Of a stretch of 64,000 nt of DNA, positions 34,603-43,713 are shown piece after piece. Both the position numbers and the translations under genes were made by a program. The notes under the pieces were generated by a model. That model saw only the letters and a program-made list of their open reading frames with translations, searched no databases and was not told where the DNA came from. Within the stretch, counting starts at the first letter, position 1; every line of letters begins with the position of its first letter. This stretch comes from Bradyrhizobium sp. SZCCT0153 (lineage in GTDB: Bacteria; Pseudomonadota; Alphaproteobacteria; Rhizobiales; Xanthobacteraceae), in assembly GCF_018129995.1 (NCBI RefSeq), contig NZ_JAFCKS010000001.1:186001-250000 (forward strand), written 5' to 3'.

Positions 34603-34626
34603 TGCCTCGTGAGCGAGTATCGGAAA

Positions 34627-34651
34627 AAAGGCCCGCATTGCGCGGGCCTTT
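34627..34651. terminator. Bidirectional rho-independent terminator
   Basis: AAAGGCCCGC (34627-34636), loop ATTGC, GCGGGCCTTT (34642-34651): a 10-bp perfect G+C-rich stem with A-run and T-run flanks, sited between two convergent genes, so it can end both transcripts. Confidence 0.85.
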
Positions 34652-34655
34652 CATC

Positions 34656-34973
34656 TTACCAGCGGCTGCCGCCGAAGCCGAAACTCACGCTGGGACCGCC
34701 GCCGTAATATCCGTACGGTCCCCCGCCGTAATAGCCGTGGTGGCGCGGGTAATAGCCGTAGCTCCGGTAGTGCGGACGGTAATAGCCGTGATGATGGCGA
34801 GGACGCCAGTGATGGCGATAGCCGTGATGGTGGTGCCTGTGCTGCGCACTGATGTCGGTCGATTGGCCGGCCTGCGCGTTCTGCCTCGCGCTCGAATTAT
34901 TGGCCGCGTTCGCCGCCGAACCGCCGGCAAGCGCCGCCGCACCGATGGCCATCGCGACTATGAGATACTTCAT
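34656..34973 (-). CDS. Secreted His/Tyr/Gly-rich small protein
   Basis: 105 aa from ATG 34973. Signal peptide of about 22 residues (MKYLIVAMAIGAAALAGG...). The mature part is short and low complexity: clusters of histidine (HRHHHHGYRHHW, PRHHHGYY), then Tyr-Gly-Gly-Pro repeats, ending FGFGGSRW. The His content suggests metal binding (nickel, copper or zinc), but there is no known catalytic domain. Terminator follows directly. Confidence 0.82.
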   Translation of the reverse strand: MKYLIVAMAIGAAALAGGSAANAANNSSARQNAQAGQSTDISAQHRHHHHGYRHHWRPRHHHGYYRPHYRSYGYYPRHHGYYGGGPYGYYGGGPSVSFGFGGSRW

Positions 34974-35153
34974 GTCATCACTCCAGTTGAATGTCGTGTG
35001 ACAACACATGGGCATCCGGCGCGTTCCGGCGAGTGCGGGCGTCGAAACGACGCAGATGTCAGTTCCGATTCGCGCGTGAAGGGTGGAACGTCGCGCGATC
35101 TATCGTCGCATGGCCCGCGGTCGCCATGTAATCGCCTTGCAATCGCCTTGCTG

Positions 35154-35723
35154 TTACGCCGCTCCGAGCGCAGCGATGACTTCGCCGGTGGTGACGATGC
35201 GGGCGAACTCGCCGTCGAGGTTCGACAGCGTCATCGCATGGATCGCCTCGGCCGAATGCGCATCGCCATCGGGGCCGACGCGATCGAACGTCCAGGTCGC
35301 GTCGCGCACGAGCCTGGTGTCGAAGCCGAGATTGCCGGCCATGCGTGTCGTCGTCTCGACGCAATGATTGGTGGTGGCGCCGCAGATGACGACCGTCGCG
35401 ATGTTGCCTGCGCGCAGGCGCTGTTCGAGGTCGGTGCCGATGAAGGCGCTGTTGACGCGCTTGACGATCACGGCTTCGCCGGGCTGTTCGCGCGCCTCGT
35501 CCTTGACGACGTAGCCGGGGTCCGTCGGCAGGAATGACGAGGACGGCTTGGTACCCTCATGGCGGATGTGGAAGACGGGCGCGCCGCTCGCCCTGAACGC
35601 CTTCAGGAGATCGGCGATGCGCGCGGCCGCGTCCGGATTGTTGCGACGCTTGCCCGCCGCCTCCCACTGGTCGAACGCGCACTGGACGTCGACGACGATG
35701 AGGGCAGGGAGGGAGCTGGTCAT
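35154..35723 (-). CDS. Cysteine hydrolase (isochorismatase family)
   Basis: 189 aa. The Asp-Lys-Cys triad is present: Asp in LIVVDVQ (residue 12), Lys in IVKRVNSAFIGT near 87 and Cys in GATTNHCVETTTRMA near 121 with the cis-peptide region before it. Family includes nicotinamidases, isochorismatases and N-carbamoyl hydrolases. HIRHEGTKPSSSFLP near 52 is typical of uncharacterised bacterial members. Single gene, substrate unknown. Confidence 0.92.
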   Translation of the reverse strand: MTSSLPALIVVDVQCAFDQWEAAGKRRNNPDAAARIADLLKAFRASGAPVFHIRHEGTKPSSSFLPTDPGYVVKDEAREQPGEAVIVKRVNSAFIGTDLEQRLRAGNIATVVICGATTNHCVETTTRMAGNLGFDTRLVRDATWTFDRVGPDGDAHSAEAIHAMTLSNLDGEFARIVTTGEVIAALGAA

Positions 35724-35943
35724 GGAGAGCGGATTCCGATTTGTCGCGCCGAGTATGCGAGGCGCCGGCTGGCGCAGGCAACGCCGAATTTCCCTCGTTT
35801 CGTGACGGCGCGAAACCGCTCACGGATGCGGGTGGGGGAAGCCGTGGCGCTCGGACAGCGCGGTGAGGATCGCGTCCTTGTCGGCGATGAGGGGCGCGGC
35901 CGTGATGGCTGCCGGTCTGGTTCGGCGAGGTCGCCCCCCTCGA

Positions 35944-37803
35944 TCAGCGCGCAATGCCTGCGAGCGGCAGGCTGATATGAAAGACGGCGCCTCCTGTCGG
36001 CGCGTTCTCGGCCCAGATGCGCCCGCCATGTGCCTCGATGATCGTGCGCGTGATCGAGAGGCCGATGCCCATGCCCTGCGTCTTGGTCGTGAAAAACGGC
36101 TTGAAGATTTCGGCCACCTTTTCCGTAGAGATGCCGTCGCCGGCATCCGCGATGGAGACCATGGCCTGATTGTCGCTTGCGAGGCTGGTTCGACCGACGA
36201 TGCGTCGCCGATCCTCCGGCAGGTCGGTCACCGCATCGATGGCATTCATGACCAGGTTCAGAATGGCCTGCTGCAGCTGCACCTTGTCGGCATTGACGCG
36301 GATATCCGAGGACGATGGGTCGGTCGCGAGCGCGACGTCGTAGGTCAGGGCCTGGATCGATAGGAACCGAAACACCTCGCCGACCGTCGCGTTGAGGTCG
36401 AGCTCGCGGCGTTCTGTGGGGACTCTCTTCAGAAACGAGCGCAGCCGAACCACGATCTCGCTTGCGCGCCGATCGTCGCGGCGAATATCACCCAGTATAT
36501 CCCTGACGACGCCGAGGTCAGGAGCCGGCGCCTGCAACACCTGCTCGGCGGTCTCAGCATTGATCAGAATGGCGGCGAGCGGCGGGCTCAGCTCGTGCGC
36601 GATCGAGGCAGACATCTCGCCTGCGGTCGCACGGCGGTTCATGTGGGCAAGCTCCGACATGCGCTGACGTGCCTCGACCTCCGCCAGAAATCTCAGCCTG
36701 CGCTCGCGCAGGAGGATGGCGATCATCATCGTCTGCGCCAGCACCACGCCTGCGCTGATCATGACGCGCCAGTAATACTGCTCCCAGAAGCTCGGTTCCC
36801 GGAAACGCACCCGGCTACCCGGGGGCAGATGGGCTTCGTCCACATTCCAGAGCTTGAGCTGTCGCCAGTCGAAGATCGGCTTCACGTTGTCTCCGGCAAC
36901 GGGCGGGATGCTCGACGGCGCTTCGCCGCCGAGAATCCGCATGGCCACTTGGCCGGCTTCCCGTCCAATGGTTTCGGGCAGCAGCAGGAAGCCGCCAACT
37001 CCCGTCCGCCCAAGAAATGTATCGGAGGTGATGATGATCGGGCGGTTCGCGTGCTCGGCGACGCGCGCAAGCGCCGCGGCCGGCAGATAGTAGGTGCCTT
37101 CGCCGTCGGAATACATCGCCGAGGTCAGGATTGCAGAGCGCGGGGGCAGGGAGCGGACCCGTTCGCGCACCTCCCGCATCACCCTGTCGGACAGATCGAT
37201 AACCTCGAGATCCGGCATCGCGGCCGCGAATTCCTGCTTCCAGTGGCCGTATGTCAGCGGATTTTTCCATGCCTCGCCCACGAGGACGACGCTAGTCAGG
37301 TCGGGGACGACAGCGCGTGCCGCAGTCAGCAACTGCGTCGGTAGCACCTTGGCGAAGATCGCGGTCGTGCCGGGCAGAAACAGCGCGCGCACCTCGGGCA
37401 GATCGGGCACGAAGCCGTAAACCACGGGTGCGGCGGGCCAGATGTCGTGCTTGCGTCCCTGAAGGAATTTCGCCGATGCGACGCCGATCGAGACGATGAC
37501 GTCGATCGACCGGTGCGCGTATTTGGTCTTGAGATGACCGACCAGGCTCTCCTCGTAGTCCGGTCCCGGGAAACGGGCGAGATCGAGGCTTTCGCCGTAG
37601 ATCACGGTATGGATATGTCCATTGTCCTTCGCGGCGGTGCGGATACCGGCAAAAATCTCCGAATAGAACGGCGAACGAAAGTCGGCGTCTTCCAGCACCA
37701 GGATCGAGCGCTGCCCCGGACCGTCGGCTGCAGCGCATTCATGCGCCAGGCTTGCGAACAGGCAGACGATCAGGATCCGCTTGATCGCGATGATCGTTCG
37801 CAT
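35944..37803 (-). CDS. Sensor histidine kinase with periplasmic ABC-type binding-protein sensor
   Basis: 619 aa from ATG 37803, where a signal peptide (ILIVCLFASLAHECAAA) follows. Residues about 28-310 resemble ABC-transporter substrate-binding proteins (SILVLEDADFRSPFYSEIFAGI; VIVSIGVASAKFL; PIIITSDTFLGRTGVGGF). One membrane span near 345 (VMISAGVVLAQTMMIAILL). HisKA His in SIAHELSPPLAAIL near 398; ATPase N box NLVMNAIDAV near 510, G boxes DAGDGIS and GMGIGLS near 560-585. No receiver-domain gene is adjacent. Confidence 0.92.
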   Translation of the reverse strand: MRTIIAIKRILIVCLFASLAHECAAADGPGQRSILVLEDADFRSPFYSEIFAGIRTAAKDNGHIHTVIYGESLDLARFPGPDYEESLVGHLKTKYAHRSIDVIVSIGVASAKFLQGRKHDIWPAAPVVYGFVPDLPEVRALFLPGTTAIFAKVLPTQLLTAARAVVPDLTSVVLVGEAWKNPLTYGHWKQEFAAAMPDLEVIDLSDRVMREVRERVRSLPPRSAILTSAMYSDGEGTYYLPAAALARVAEHANRPIIITSDTFLGRTGVGGFLLLPETIGREAGQVAMRILGGEAPSSIPPVAGDNVKPIFDWRQLKLWNVDEAHLPPGSRVRFREPSFWEQYYWRVMISAGVVLAQTMMIAILLRERRLRFLAEVEARQRMSELAHMNRRATAGEMSASIAHELSPPLAAILINAETAEQVLQAPAPDLGVVRDILGDIRRDDRRASEIVVRLRSFLKRVPTERRELDLNATVGEVFRFLSIQALTYDVALATDPSSSDIRVNADKVQLQQAILNLVMNAIDAVTDLPEDRRRIVGRTSLASDNQAMVSIADAGDGISTEKVAEIFKPFFTTKTQGMGIGLSITRTIIEAHGGRIWAENAPTGGAVFHISLPLAGIAR

Positions 37804-37961
37804 TGCTGGGTTGGCCTGTGGTTTGCTGCCGGCGCCTCCTCGAGGAGGACGCATCCGAGCATACCTGCCGGTCCCATAGTTTCAACGAAAGGATGTGATC
37901 CGGCGGTGCCGCGCAGGCGGCAGTTCGCCTCGCCCGCATGCAGAGCGGTAAGGAAGGACCG

Positions 37962-38537
37962 TTACTTGAACGGATCCTGGATCGACGGCGCCGATTGCCT
38001 GATACGGCGCACGCTCACCGGCGTACCGTCGGAGACGAACAGCAGTTCGTAGCGGCGGCCCTCGCTGTCGGTGGCAGAGCAGGTGACATCAGTCACCTTC
38101 CTGGCGGCAAAATTGCCGGTCTGGCGGCAGATGCCGGTGGAGGTCTGCTCCGCCGGCACCGGCAGGCCGTCGACCTTGGGGCGGTCCTTGGAATTGAGCA
38201 GCATGCGGTCGATCGGCAGCTCGTAGGAATTGTCGTCGGCGCGCTTGCCGTTCTCGCCGGAGAACGACACGACGTGATTCTCGTCTGTGGGGTCGTCGAC
38301 CGCGACCGCGAAATTGACCCGCCCCCCGTCACCATGGGCGTAGGCGACCGTCTTGCAGGCGAACGTGCGCCCGGCCACCTTCAGCGTCTTGCAGTGGCCG
38401 GACATCAGCGCCAGCAGGTCGACGAAAGCGTTTGGGGCCGGAGGGTTGTTGACGGGAATCGGCAAGGAAGACTCGCCAAAACAAGGGCTTGCGAGAGCGA
38501 TGAGTGTTGCAGCCAGGACCGGTCGGCGGAGGCGCAT
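37962..38537 (-). CDS. Secreted hypothetical protein
   Basis: 191 aa from ATG 38537; signal peptide MRLRRPVLAATLIALASPCFG. Mature region has four cysteines (HCKTL, ACKTV, ICRQT, TCSAT) that could pair, and a C-terminal YELLFVSDGTPVSVRRIRQ. No family recognised. Downstream on the same strand from a TPR gene, 196 bp away. Confidence 0.7.
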   Translation of the reverse strand: MRLRRPVLAATLIALASPCFGESSLPIPVNNPPAPNAFVDLLALMSGHCKTLKVAGRTFACKTVAYAHGDGGRVNFAVAVDDPTDENHVVSFSGENGKRADDNSYELPIDRMLLNSKDRPKVDGLPVPAEQTSTGICRQTGNFAARKVTDVTCSATDSEGRRYELLFVSDGTPVSVRRIRQSAPSIQDPFK

Positions 38538-38732
38538 CGTCAGGCTCGTATGCCAGGGGCCACGGAAAAGGTCCGTCCAACAACCATTGAACCGCAAATT
38601 GGTTGCGATCCCGTTCGTCCGGCCATGCCTCTCTGGAATACCACCGTGCCACCCATCGGCGATCAGACCGATCGCGCCAACCCCGTCCCTAGCAGGCACT
38701 TGCCGCCAGGCCGATGTTTTTTTCGTGGCAAA

Positions 38733-40046
38733 CTAGCCCATCGCCGCCTGCCAGCGCGTATCCCGGAGCGAGGGCCGGCGGTGCAGGCGGGCATCGAGCA
38801 GCGCGCGGGCGCGGGGCAACTCGCCGCTGCGCATGAGGGCGACGACAAAAGTGTCCTCGATCAGCTCGCGCTGGGCGTGGCTGCCGCCGATGCGCACGAC
38901 GTCAGCGAGAACCGGCGTGAGCATTTGCACGCATGCCGCGTAATCCTCGTCGGCAAAGGCCGCCAGCGCGCGGCAGATCGCCGGCACCACGGGGCCGGCC
39001 GGCAGCTTGCCGTCAGCGAGCCGTTGCTCGATCACGGTGAGCCGCGCGGCGAGCGCCTCGCGGTTTTGCGTTGCCGCGGCGAACAGCGCCATGTGGACGT
39101 CGGCAAAGGGCAGGCTCGATTTCGGAAACAGTCTTTGCGCGGTGGCATCGGCATCGCGCCAAAGTGCCTCCGGCACCGTGTGGCCGTAAGCCGACAGGCG
39201 CCACAAAAGCGACGCGCCATCGGTGATGACGTTGAGCGGCGGCGCCTGCGTGGCGGAAGGCTGGAGCACGTCGGCATAGATCGCAAGCGCGCGGGCCGCG
39301 TCGCCATGCTCGAGCGCGCCGAGCGCCTGATGCCAGCGGATGTGGCCGTGCAGGATTCCGGCGCGGTCGTAGGAGGGGATCCATTCGTCGACGAGCCGGT
39401 CGGCCGCCTCGATCGAGCCGTCCTCGAACATCGCATGCAACACCGCGTGCGCAGCATGGGCGTTCTGACGTCGCAGGTCGAAGCCGCGCTCGGTGACGCC
39501 GCGGCCGCGGGCGACGTCGCCATTCTCGGTCATGGCCCAGCCGGACATGGTGAGGAACCACCAGTCCTCGCCGTAATGATGTGCGACGCGCTCGCACAGC
39601 TCATGCCGCGCGCGGTCGTGATCGGCCATGCCGGAGAAGGCGAACAGGCCGAACGCGCCGAGCGGCAGCGACAGCACCACGGCATCGCGCGGCCATGCCT
39701 CGACGTGTTTCAGCGTCGCCGCGATCGCCTCGGGCAGCCGGCCCTCGATCGCCAGCGCCAGGGTCTCGACATGCGAACGCTCACGCTCCGTGCCGCGCTT
39801 TGCGACCAACTCGCGCGCGCGGGCCGCCTTCTGCCGCGCGAGGTCGCCCTGCTGATAGAAGGCATGCACGCGGGCGCGGGCGATATGGGGAAGCGCAAAG
39901 TCCGGATCGGCGGCGATGGCGCGCTCCAGCGTCTCCGCCGTGCCGGTCCAGCCAGCGAGCATGTGGTCGACACCTTCGCGATAGGCGTTTGCTGCCTCAT
40001 CCGAAGAGGTGGAGAGCGGCAGGCCGTAGCGGTCTTCAAGCGCCAT
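38733..40046 (-). CDS. Tetratricopeptide repeat protein
   Basis: 437 aa, soluble. N-terminal SSDEAANAYREGVDHMLAGWTGTAETLERAIAADPDFALPHIARARVHAF has TPR pattern, and helix pairs continue to the C-terminus (LLDARLHRRPSLRDTRWQAAMG). Similar to a TPR family widespread in Bradyrhizobium and annotated without function. It ends 15 nt before the aldo/keto reductase start region on the same strand, perhaps cotranscribed. Confidence 0.82.
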   Translation of the reverse strand: MALEDRYGLPLSTSSDEAANAYREGVDHMLAGWTGTAETLERAIAADPDFALPHIARARVHAFYQQGDLARQKAARARELVAKRGTERERSHVETLALAIEGRLPEAIAATLKHVEAWPRDAVVLSLPLGAFGLFAFSGMADHDRARHELCERVAHHYGEDWWFLTMSGWAMTENGDVARGRGVTERGFDLRRQNAHAAHAVLHAMFEDGSIEAADRLVDEWIPSYDRAGILHGHIRWHQALGALEHGDAARALAIYADVLQPSATQAPPLNVITDGASLLWRLSAYGHTVPEALWRDADATAQRLFPKSSLPFADVHMALFAAATQNREALAARLTVIEQRLADGKLPAGPVVPAICRALAAFADEDYAACVQMLTPVLADVVRIGGSHAQRELIEDTFVVALMRSGELPRARALLDARLHRRPSLRDTRWQAAMG

Positions 40047-40061
40047 CGTCGTCTCCGCGAT

Positions 40062-41084
40062 TCAAGCCGTCCGTGCGCGGCGGCCCTCGATCGGATAGGC
40101 CGGGTCGTTATAGCCAGGCGTCGAGGGATGACCCGGAACGACCAGCCTGTCGATCAGCGCTTCGTCGTCCGCCGTGAAGCGATAGTCGAGCGCGCCCGTG
40201 TAGCCGTTCCATTGCTCCTCCGTGCGCGGGCCGGCGACGATCGAGGAGACAAAGGCGGAGTTCAGCACCCAGGCGACCGCGAACTGACCGGCGGTGATGC
40301 CCTTCTTCTCGGCGTGGGTCTTGATCTCCTGCGCGAGCTGGAGCGATTCCGGCCGCCATTCGGTCTGCATCATGCGGGTGTCGTTACGGCCCGCGCGCGT
40401 CTCCTTGTCCGGGACTGCATCCGGCTTGTATTTGCCGGTGAGCACGCCGCGCGCCAGCGGGCTGTAGGGCACGATGCCGAGGCCGTAATAGGAACAGGCC
40501 GGAAAGTGCTCGACCTCCGGCATGCGGTTCATCGCGTTGTAATAGGGCTGGCTCACCGCGGGTCTGTCGATGCCGAGCCGGTCACAGATGTTGCAGATCT
40601 CGGCGACGCGCCAGGCGCGGTAGTTCGAGACGCCGAAATAGCGCACCTTGCCGGCGCGGATCAAATCGCCCATCGCGCGCACCGTCTCTTCCAGCGGCGT
40701 CGCATGATCTTCCTTGTGCAGATAATAGACGTCGATGTGATCGGTGCCGAGCCGCTTCAGGCTTTCGTCGGCGGCCTGCAGCACCCAGCGCCGCGACAGG
40801 CCGGCGCGGTTGGGATCGTTGCCCGCACCATTGTTCATGGGATTGGCGAGCTTGGTGGCGAGCACCCAGGCGTGACGGTTGCCGGCGATGGCGCGTCCCA
40901 CCACCTCCTCGGATCCACCTTTCGAATAGGCGTCCGCCGTGTCGATGAAATTGATGCCTGCCTCGTGCGCCTTCGCGATGATCCGCTTCGACGTGGCTTC
41001 ATCCGTCGGCCCGCCGAACATCATGGTGCCCAAACAGATTGGCGACACTTTCAGGCCGCTGCGGCCGAGTTGGCGGTATTGCAT
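40062..41084 (-). CDS. Aldo/keto reductase
   Basis: 340 aa from ATG 41084. The AKR tetrad is visible: Asp and Tyr in FIDTADAYSKGGSEE near residue 47, Lys in WVLATKLANP near 78, His in DVYYLHKEDH near 119. GVSNYRAWRVAEI and a final FTADDEALIDRL also fit. NADPH-dependent reduction of aldehydes or ketones, resembling YajO/Tas-like group. Substrate unknown. Confidence 0.93.
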   Translation of the reverse strand: MQYRQLGRSGLKVSPICLGTMMFGGPTDEATSKRIIAKAHEAGINFIDTADAYSKGGSEEVVGRAIAGNRHAWVLATKLANPMNNGAGNDPNRAGLSRRWVLQAADESLKRLGTDHIDVYYLHKEDHATPLEETVRAMGDLIRAGKVRYFGVSNYRAWRVAEICNICDRLGIDRPAVSQPYYNAMNRMPEVEHFPACSYYGLGIVPYSPLARGVLTGKYKPDAVPDKETRAGRNDTRMMQTEWRPESLQLAQEIKTHAEKKGITAGQFAVAWVLNSAFVSSIVAGPRTEEQWNGYTGALDYRFTADDEALIDRLVVPGHPSTPGYNDPAYPIEGRRARTA

Positions 41085-41179
41085 GGGCTGTTTCCTCGAC
41101 TTTATCGGAAGCTTCAGCATAGCCGCCCGGTTCGGTCATTGCGAGCGCAGCGAAGCAGTCCAGGAATGCGTCATCTCTC

Positions 41180-41205
41180 GTCGTCCCGGCCTTCGCCGGG
41201 ACGAC
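41180..41205. repeat. Intergenic palindrome GTCGTCCCGGC-CTTC-GCCGGGACGAC
   Basis: Perfect 11-bp stem with CTTC loop, between the aldo/keto reductase promoter and the thioesterase end. A near-identical unit is at 60372-60397 and a half unit near 18288. Could double as terminator of the thioesterase gene. Confidence 0.8.
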
Positions 41206-41245
41206 AGCTGTGGGTGGGGAGCGCGGTGGCAGTATGACCGGCCGC

Positions 41246-41683
41246 CTACTCCGGCCCCTTCAATATCTTGAAGACGCCATTCGCCATCACCACGCAGCGG
41301 TCTTCAACCAACACCTCCGTGCTCATGAAGATCAGGCTGCGCGTCGTCCGCACCACGCGCGGGCGGGAGATCAGGATGTCGCCGATCTTGCCGGCTTCGA
41401 CGAAATGGGTGTCGAGCTGCACCGTCGCCATGTAGTGCTTGCCTGTCTCGTAGCGGGCGGTCATGCCGCAGGTGCGGTCGGCGAAGGTCATCATCACGCC
41501 GCCCTGGACCATGCCGCGGCGGTTGTGGTGCTTGTCCTCGGTGGCCAGCGCGAACTCGTAGTGGCCATCGACCTTGCGTTCCCAGAGCGGGCCGATGAGG
41601 TGAATGAAACCGCTGGTGTCGACGATCGTCCAGCCGTCTGATTTGAGCTTTGCGGCGGTCTTGTCGATCATCGCCCAGTCCAT
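41246..41683 (-). CDS. PaaI/hotdog-fold thioesterase
   Basis: 145 aa from ATG 41683. Hotdog fold: MVQGGVMMTFADRTCGMTAR near residue 58 carries the catalytic-loop Gly-Gly and acidic residue, then MATVQLDTHFVEAGKIGD and ISRPRVVRTTRSLIFMSTEVLVED strands. Family enzymes hydrolyse acyl-CoA thioesters. Divergent from the Nudix gene, 58 bp apart. Confidence 0.88.
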   Translation of the reverse strand: MDWAMIDKTAAKLKSDGWTIVDTSGFIHLIGPLWERKVDGHYEFALATEDKHHNRRGMVQGGVMMTFADRTCGMTARYETGKHYMATVQLDTHFVEAGKIGDILISRPRVVRTTRSLIFMSTEVLVEDRCVVMANGVFKILKGPE

Positions 41684-41741
41684 CCTTGCACGCGTCTTTC
41701 TCCTCGTTTCATCAGATGCAGTCCTGGTGTAGTCAAGCATC

Positions 41742-42368
41742 ATGAGAGCTTTCGATGATGCCACCAGACGGAATATCGCAGACGCCTGCGCGTCCTTCGC
41801 GCGGCTGCCTGACGAGGCCGAGCCGTCCAAGTTGAAGCGTGCTGCGGTGGTGCTTGCGCTGACCGCATCCGATGAAGGCGACGACACCGCCTTCCTGCTC
41901 ACGCTGCGCGCATCGCATCTACGTGCCCATCGCGGCCAATGGGCCTTGCCGGGCGGACGCTGCGACGCCGGCGAGACACCGGTCGAGGCGGCGCTGCGCG
42001 AGCTCGACGAGGAGCTTGGCCTTCGCCTCACCGGCGCAGAGGTACTCGGCACGCTCGACGATTATCCGACCCGCTCGGGCTATCTGATCACACCGGTCGT
42101 GGTCTGGGCCGCCGATAGCGCGGCGATCAAGCCAAACCCGGACGAGGTGGCTTCGGTCCACCGCATCGCGCTCGCGACGATCGAACGCACTGAGGCCTTC
42201 GATTTCGTCGCGATCCCCGAGAGCACGCGCCGCGTCATCCGTTTCCATCACCAGGCGAGCCTGATCCACGCGCCGACGGCGGCGCTGATCTACCAGTTCC
42301 GCGAGGTGCTGGCGGGACGGCATACCCGTGTCACCGAGCTGGAACAGCCGGTGTTCGCCTGGAAGTGA
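41742..42368 (+). CDS. Nudix hydrolase (CoA pyrophosphatase-like)
   Basis: 208 aa. Nudix box GRCDAGETPVEAALRELDEELGL fits G-x5-E-x7-RE-x2-EE-x-G, near residues 70-92. HRGQWALPGG before it and the long N-terminal KLKRAAVVLAL are as in NudL-type CoA pyrophosphatases. Probably trims CoA derivatives; divergent from a thioesterase acting on CoA thioesters, which makes a CoA link plausible. Confidence 0.9.
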   Translation: MRAFDDATRRNIADACASFARLPDEAEPSKLKRAAVVLALTASDEGDDTAFLLTLRASHLRAHRGQWALPGGRCDAGETPVEAALRELDEELGLRLTGAEVLGTLDDYPTRSGYLITPVVVWAADSAAIKPNPDEVASVHRIALATIERTEAFDFVAIPESTRRVIRFHHQASLIHAPTAALIYQFREVLAGRHTRVTELEQPVFAWK

Positions 42369-42424
42369 CGATGGTAAACGGCGCGTTAACGTGACGGTTA
42401 CCGGATGCCTGCTAAGAGGGCGGC

Positions 42425-43639
42425 ATGCGTCATTCGATTCGAAATGCCGTGAGGCTGGTTCCACTCGCGCTCGTTCTGCTCGCGCCCGCCGCGCGTGGTG
42501 GCGGGGCCGACGCGCTGGCGCCCGCCGTCCGCGATGCCAAGGCGCAGTTGCTGTCGCAGTTTTTTGCGCAAGGTGGGGCGTCGCCCGCCGTGCTCGAATA
42601 TCGCCGCAAGCTGCAGGAATATCAGGCCGCACGCGCGGCCTTCGACGAGGAGGCCGGCGCCTATTGGAGCCAGATCTCCGAGAAGCGGAAAGGTCGCAAC
42701 GCCAAGCGGCGCAGCGGGCAGCAGATCACGCTCGACGACTATGTGCTGGAGCATCCGCCGCTCTACAGCGGGCCGAAGCGGCCGGTGAACCCGGAGCCGG
42801 AGGAAACGCCGGATCGCCCGACCAGGAAGCCGATACCCGTCGTCGCCGATCTCCTCCGCGCGGCGCAGGACCTCTACCATTTCACGCCGCAGCGGCCGGC
42901 CAGCGAGATCGAGTTCAAGCGTGCCTATGCGCGTTACGCGCTCGCTTCGGGCCTGACGCGCGAGCAGGCCGTGCGGGTCTATTCGTTCGAGACCGGCGGC
43001 ACCGGCAGCTACGACGTGCAGGCGGGAATCGAGCATGGCGGCAAGCGCGCGATCTCGACCGCGATGGGCTACAATCAGCTCTTGACCACCAACAGCGTCG
43101 AGCTGCTGGCCGAGCAGGGCCATGAATTCATTCGTGCGCTGAGTGAAAAGGTCGCACGGACCTCAGGGCCGGCGCGCCAATCGCTCGAGCACAAGCTCAC
43201 TGTCCTGAAGAAAATGGTGGCGCATGCGAAGTCGGTGCCCGACTCCTGGTCGGAGCACGAGAAGATCGGCAATACCGCGCAGGGCTGGGCCATGCATGCG
43301 ATGGTGCTCGACATCGATATCGGTCCGATGTTGCAGACCCACAAGCTGCTGACGTCGGTGCTGTTCGCGCGCGCCAAGGGCTACACCCGCCCGCTCAGCG
43401 CGGCCGAGCTCGAGATGATGAACCTCACCGGCGACGGCACCGGCCTCGACATGGTGACGATGCCGCAGGCGATGCGCGAGCAGGTGCCGACCTCGAACTT
43501 CTTCCAGCGCGGCGGCTATGAGCGCAACCCGGTCGCGATCCGGCACAACACGGTGGCCAAGCTGCTCGCGGTGACGGACACGCGGATGGACAGCAATGGC
43601 AAAAATGCCGGCGCGCGGGAGCTGGCGGGGGCGTTTTGA
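42425..43639 (+). CDS. Secreted protein, possible lysozyme/transglycosylase-like
   Basis: 404 aa; signal peptide MRHSIRNAVRLVPLALVLLAP ending in ARG. After a Gln/Arg-rich helical stretch, residues about 160-250 include YALASGLTREQAVRVYSFETGGTGSYDVQAG and ISTAMGYNQLLTTNS. A Glu followed by a Gly-rich loop and then GYNQL recalls soluble lytic transglycosylase active sites, but the match is weak and I do not assign activity. C-terminal half is helical. Confidence 0.75.
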   Translation: MRHSIRNAVRLVPLALVLLAPAARGGGADALAPAVRDAKAQLLSQFFAQGGASPAVLEYRRKLQEYQAARAAFDEEAGAYWSQISEKRKGRNAKRRSGQQITLDDYVLEHPPLYSGPKRPVNPEPEETPDRPTRKPIPVVADLLRAAQDLYHFTPQRPASEIEFKRAYARYALASGLTREQAVRVYSFETGGTGSYDVQAGIEHGGKRAISTAMGYNQLLTTNSVELLAEQGHEFIRALSEKVARTSGPARQSLEHKLTVLKKMVAHAKSVPDSWSEHEKIGNTAQGWAMHAMVLDIDIGPMLQTHKLLTSVLFARAKGYTRPLSAAELEMMNLTGDGTGLDMVTMPQAMREQVPTSNFFQRGGYERNPVAIRHNTVAKLLAVTDTRMDSNGKNAGARELAGAF

Positions 43640-43713
43640 CGGCAGCGCTATGAAAGGTGACGTCCCCTCCTTCCGGGACGACGCCGAACGCGTGGCGCCG
43701 CGCCGCCCGCCTG

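Noticed and set aside
35820..35943. Minus-strand coding-like tail after the histidine kinase, ending in HGFPHPHP
   Set aside because: It looks protein-like but has no independent start and overlaps the kinase gene in another frame; perhaps a gene remnant, not enough to annotate.
37895..37925. GTGATCC at 37895 on the plus strand
   Set aside because: No CGTT box 16 nt downstream and no plus-strand gene follows.
37938..41237. An uninterrupted plus-strand frame of 1099 codons
   Set aside because: It is antisense to four well-supported minus-strand genes (secreted protein, TPR, aldo/keto reductase and gaps). Composition is Arg/His/Gly/Asp-rich noise typical of G+C-biased shadows, with no domain.
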